Assembly: GCA_030432775.1 (NCBI GenBank)
Contig: JAUILO010000105.1
Coordinates: 1-8,816 of the forward strand
Source: Alphaproteobacteria bacterium
GTDB lineage: Bacteria; Pseudomonadota; Alphaproteobacteria; Micavibrionales; Micavibrionaceae
Direction: 5' to 3'
Length of the DNA: 8,816 nt
Shown: one piece after another, positions 7,292 to 8,816 of the stretch
Layout of the letters: each line of letters starts with the position of its first letter
How positions within the stretch are numbered: the stretch's first letter is position 1
Position numbers and translations under genes: made by a program
The notes under the pieces: model-generated
What the model was told of the DNA's origin: nothing
The model's input: only the letters and a program-made list of their open reading frames with translations
Database searches by the model: none

Positions 7292-7765
7292 TTATTTCAC
7301 AACCGGGTTGAAGGCTCTATTTCTTATAAGTGCAGGTGCAATTTTCTCGACAGCATGAGCAAATTTTATTGATAGACGAGAGAAAATATCATCTGTATTT
7401 TCGACAACTTTGAACGGAGCTGGTTTTTCGGTGAGTTTAACTTCTCCGTCTTTGATGACATCGCCTGCTCTTGCAAGTTGTTTTTCTGTATCGGCAACAT
7501 CAACCAGGTAACATGAACATTCGACAATTCTTTCGTCTGTGCAGGCTTCTGAAGATACCCAGTCATGGATCCTAAATGTCGGGATCATTTGGTCGGCATC
7601 AAGCTCCGCAGCGGGTTTGAAAATTGATGTTTTGTTTTCGTCAACACCAAGGAAGACACCATCTTGGGGGTGTATGGCGATGAAGCCGATTTTGTTACGT
7701 TTGTTATCATCAGCCTGACTAAATTGTTCGGCGAGGTAATGATATGGTACTGGTGAATCATACAT
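7292..7765 (-). CDS. tandem paralogue B of an unrecognised small-protein family
   Basis: This is the middle gene of the three-gene array, encoding 157 residues of unknown function. Its core (residues 26-110) aligns without gaps to A and C, at about 44-45% identity to each by hand count. It contains IGFIAIHPQDGVFLGVDENK (26-45), ADQMIPTF (57-64), the invariant Cys75 and Asp77, LVDV (87-90), and AGDVIKDGEVK (100-110). Further cysteines are at 83 and 85. The C-terminal segment IFSRLSIKFAHAVEKI (127-142) looks like an amphipathic helix and keeps the shared Arg130 and His137. It starts 23 bases after the stop of copy A, with AAGGA at 7774-7778. The strong family conservation of the middle against variable ends suggests one folded domain with copy-specific termini; this is inference. 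Confidence 0.88.
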   Translation of the reverse strand: MYDSPVPYHYLAEQFSQADDNKRNKIGFIAIHPQDGVFLGVDENKTSIFKPAAELDADQMIPTFRIHDWVSSEACTDERIVECSCYLVDVADTEKQLARAGDVIKDGEVKLTEKPAPFKVVENTDDIFSRLSIKFAHAVEKIAPALIRNRAFNPVVK

Positions 7766-7788
7766 AGTGAACGTCCTTTATGGCTTGA

Positions 7789-8259
7789 TTATGGTTTTGC
7801 TGTTGTTGGTTTGAATTTTGTGTGGCCCATTCCGATGGGATCGCGCAGGAAATGCGCAGCACTGTGGAAGGCACGGCTAAATCGGTCGCTATGAATTTCC
7901 ATTCTTGATGGCATAAGGCCCTTATCGACGTCTTTGATTTGACCGTCTTCAATGATGTTTTTTGCTGTTACGATTTGGTTATCCAGATTTACATTGTCAA
8001 CTTTGACAAGTTCACATTCGAATATGATTTGGTCTTTACATGCGGAATGTGTGACAGTCTCGGGATCGAAAAATGCTGGAATTTGTTGTTCGGCTTCGAT
8101 GGATTGAACGGGTGAGAATACCGGAGATCTGTTTTCATCAACGCCAAGGAATATTCCTTTTTCGGGATGAACAGCAATAAAGCCGATACCTTCGATCATG
8201 TTTTTATGAGCGTTGCTCATTTGGTAGCTGTGTATAGATGCGCGTGCGTAACCGTACAT
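7789..8259 (-). CDS. tandem paralogue A of an unrecognised small-protein family
   Basis: This is the first gene of the three-gene array, encoding 156 residues of unknown function. The core at residues 25-109 begins IGFIAVHPEKGIFLGVDENR and continues through AEQQIPAF (56-63), the invariant Cys74 and Asp76, and IIEDGQIK (102-109). Alignment to B and C needs no gaps through to the C-terminal Arg129 and His136 (in RFSRAFHSAAHFL). The N-terminal 24 residues are copy-specific. The ATG has a well-placed AAGGG (8266-8270, 6 bases upstream). An in-frame ATG at codon 21 is an alternative, but it lacks an equally clear site. The 162 bases upstream contain a TTGACA hexamer that may be the promoter of the whole array. 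No secretion signal is seen. Confidence 0.88.
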   Translation of the reverse strand: MYGYARASIHSYQMSNAHKNMIEGIGFIAVHPEKGIFLGVDENRSPVFSPVQSIEAEQQIPAFFDPETVTHSACKDQIIFECELVKVDNVNLDNQIVTAKNIIEDGQIKDVDKGLMPSRMEIHSDRFSRAFHSAAHFLRDPIGMGHTKFKPTTAKP

Positions 8260-8314
8260 TTTGAACCCTTATATTACCGTTAAAGTTTTATAGTTTTTAT
8301 TTTTTTATGCAGTA

Positions 8315-8344
8315 TGAATAAAGGGTGAGGGGTGTGTTTGTCAA
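8315..8344 (-). promoter_or_regulatory. possible promoter of the three-paralogue array
   Basis: On the minus strand a perfect TTGACA (8339-8344) is followed, with an 18-base spacer, by a weak -10-like TATTCA (8315-8320). The -10-like element lies about 55 bases from the start codon of paralogue A, in an AT-rich leader. The -35 match is good and the -10 match poor. No clear terminator for the upstream thioredoxin-like gene was seen in 8260-8421, so read-through from it is also possible. Confidence 0.35.
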
Positions 8345-8421
8345 GGAAATTATGTAAAGAGACGGAGGGGGTGCGCGCCGATTCCCTTTGTGTGTTTATT
8401 GGTTTTCAATGGGGCTTGCGT

Positions 8422-8816
8422 TTATTGTCCTGTTTGCAAAAGCGGGAATTTTGACCATTCAATAAATCCTGCGATTTTTTCCTGTATAATCAAGTTCTGA
8501 TCGATAATAAAGCTTTCCGGATACATGACGGTTTGGAACATGTCTTGCGATATGATTTTGTCTTTATCATGGGCGATAATAAAGTTATCAAGTTTAGCTT
8601 GTCTTTGAGCTGTATCGTCTAATTTGGCGATGAAACCGTTAATGTTTTGCGGTGTTTCGTCAACTGATAACGCGATGACAACAAGATCGTCCGGGCGGTT
8701 GCTGGCAAGTTGCAATAGTTCGGGGAACTCGGCGATGCAGGGCGCGCACCATGTAGCCCAGAAGTTTACAATAATGGTTTTGCCTTTGAAATCGTGTAAT
8801 GCGTATGTTTTGTCAT
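8422..8816 (-). CDS. TlpA/ResA-like thioredoxin-fold protein (partial, N-terminus outside window)
   Basis: A C-terminal fragment of 130 residues is visible; the frame stays open to the window edge, so the N-terminus is missing. The first part contains NFWATWCAPC, with the redox pair Cys-Ala-Pro-Cys encoded at 8737-8748. It is followed by the family-typical EFPELLQLA and a VVIALSVDE strand. The conserved cis-proline lies in MYPESFIID (Pro99 of the visible part). This is the thiol-disulfide oxidoreductase pattern of TlpA/ResA/DsbE proteins. These are usually periplasmic, membrane-anchored, and act in cytochrome c maturation or reduction of other disulfides. A signal peptide or anchor cannot be checked here. 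An in-frame TTG at 8715 would make a shorter product, but it falls after the CXXC motif and is not a plausible start. Confidence 0.9.
   Translation of the reverse strand, partial: DKTYALHDFKGKTIIVNFWATWCAPCIAEFPELLQLASNRPDDLVVIALSVDETPQNINGFIAKLDDTAQRQAKLDNFIIAHDKDKIISQDMFQTVMYPESFIIDQNLIIQEKIAGFIEWSKFPLLQTGQ

Noticed and set aside
8422..8715. Complete 97-residue gene starting at TTG 8715
   Set aside because: The frame remains open to the window edge and encodes the WCAPC thioredoxin motif upstream, so this is the 3' part of a larger gene.

Overview
The window reads as a chromosomal stretch of an alphaproteobacterium-like genome with moderately AT-rich DNA by eye. The F1 beta subunit is alphaproteobacterial in flavour, the ribonucleotide reductase small subunit is a class I NrdB encoded without an adjacent nrdA, and the rest is mostly housekeeping metabolism. 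No mobile element, tRNA, rRNA or CRISPR array was seen. I cannot name the genus.

Layout: (1) Positions 21-2303, plus strand, are the tail of the ATP synthase operon: atpD (beta), an unrecognised 120-residue gene, then atpC (epsilon). The extra gene breaks the usual direct atpD-atpC junction. (2) Positions 2360-5299, minus strand, hold a complete p-aminobenzoate set in the order pabB-pabA-pabC. These make ADC synthase (both components) and ADC lyase, so chorismate is converted to pABA for folate. The operon converges on atpC. (3) Positions 5300-5552 are a divergent control region, with a 19-bp dyad, between pabB and nrdB. (4) Positions 5553-6635, plus strand, are nrdB, followed by a strong symmetric terminator at 6708-6740 that can serve both converging units. 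(5) Positions 6789-8259, minus strand, hold three tandem paralogues of 156-158 residues. They belong to a family I do not recognise and are closely spaced, each with its own ribosome binding site. Their central 85 residues align with no gap and share a HPxxGxFLGxD-type motif, a single invariant cysteine and a C-terminal Arg/His helix pattern. This is the most likely undescribed content. (6) Positions 8422-8816, minus strand, are the C-terminal part of a TlpA/ResA-like thioredoxin-fold protein (WCAPC motif), cut by the window edge.

Functionally, folate precursor synthesis and dNTP synthesis sit back to back from a shared intergenic region, next to energy metabolism. The small paralogue cluster is functionally unassigned. 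Its neighbour is a redox protein, which is only weak contextual information.
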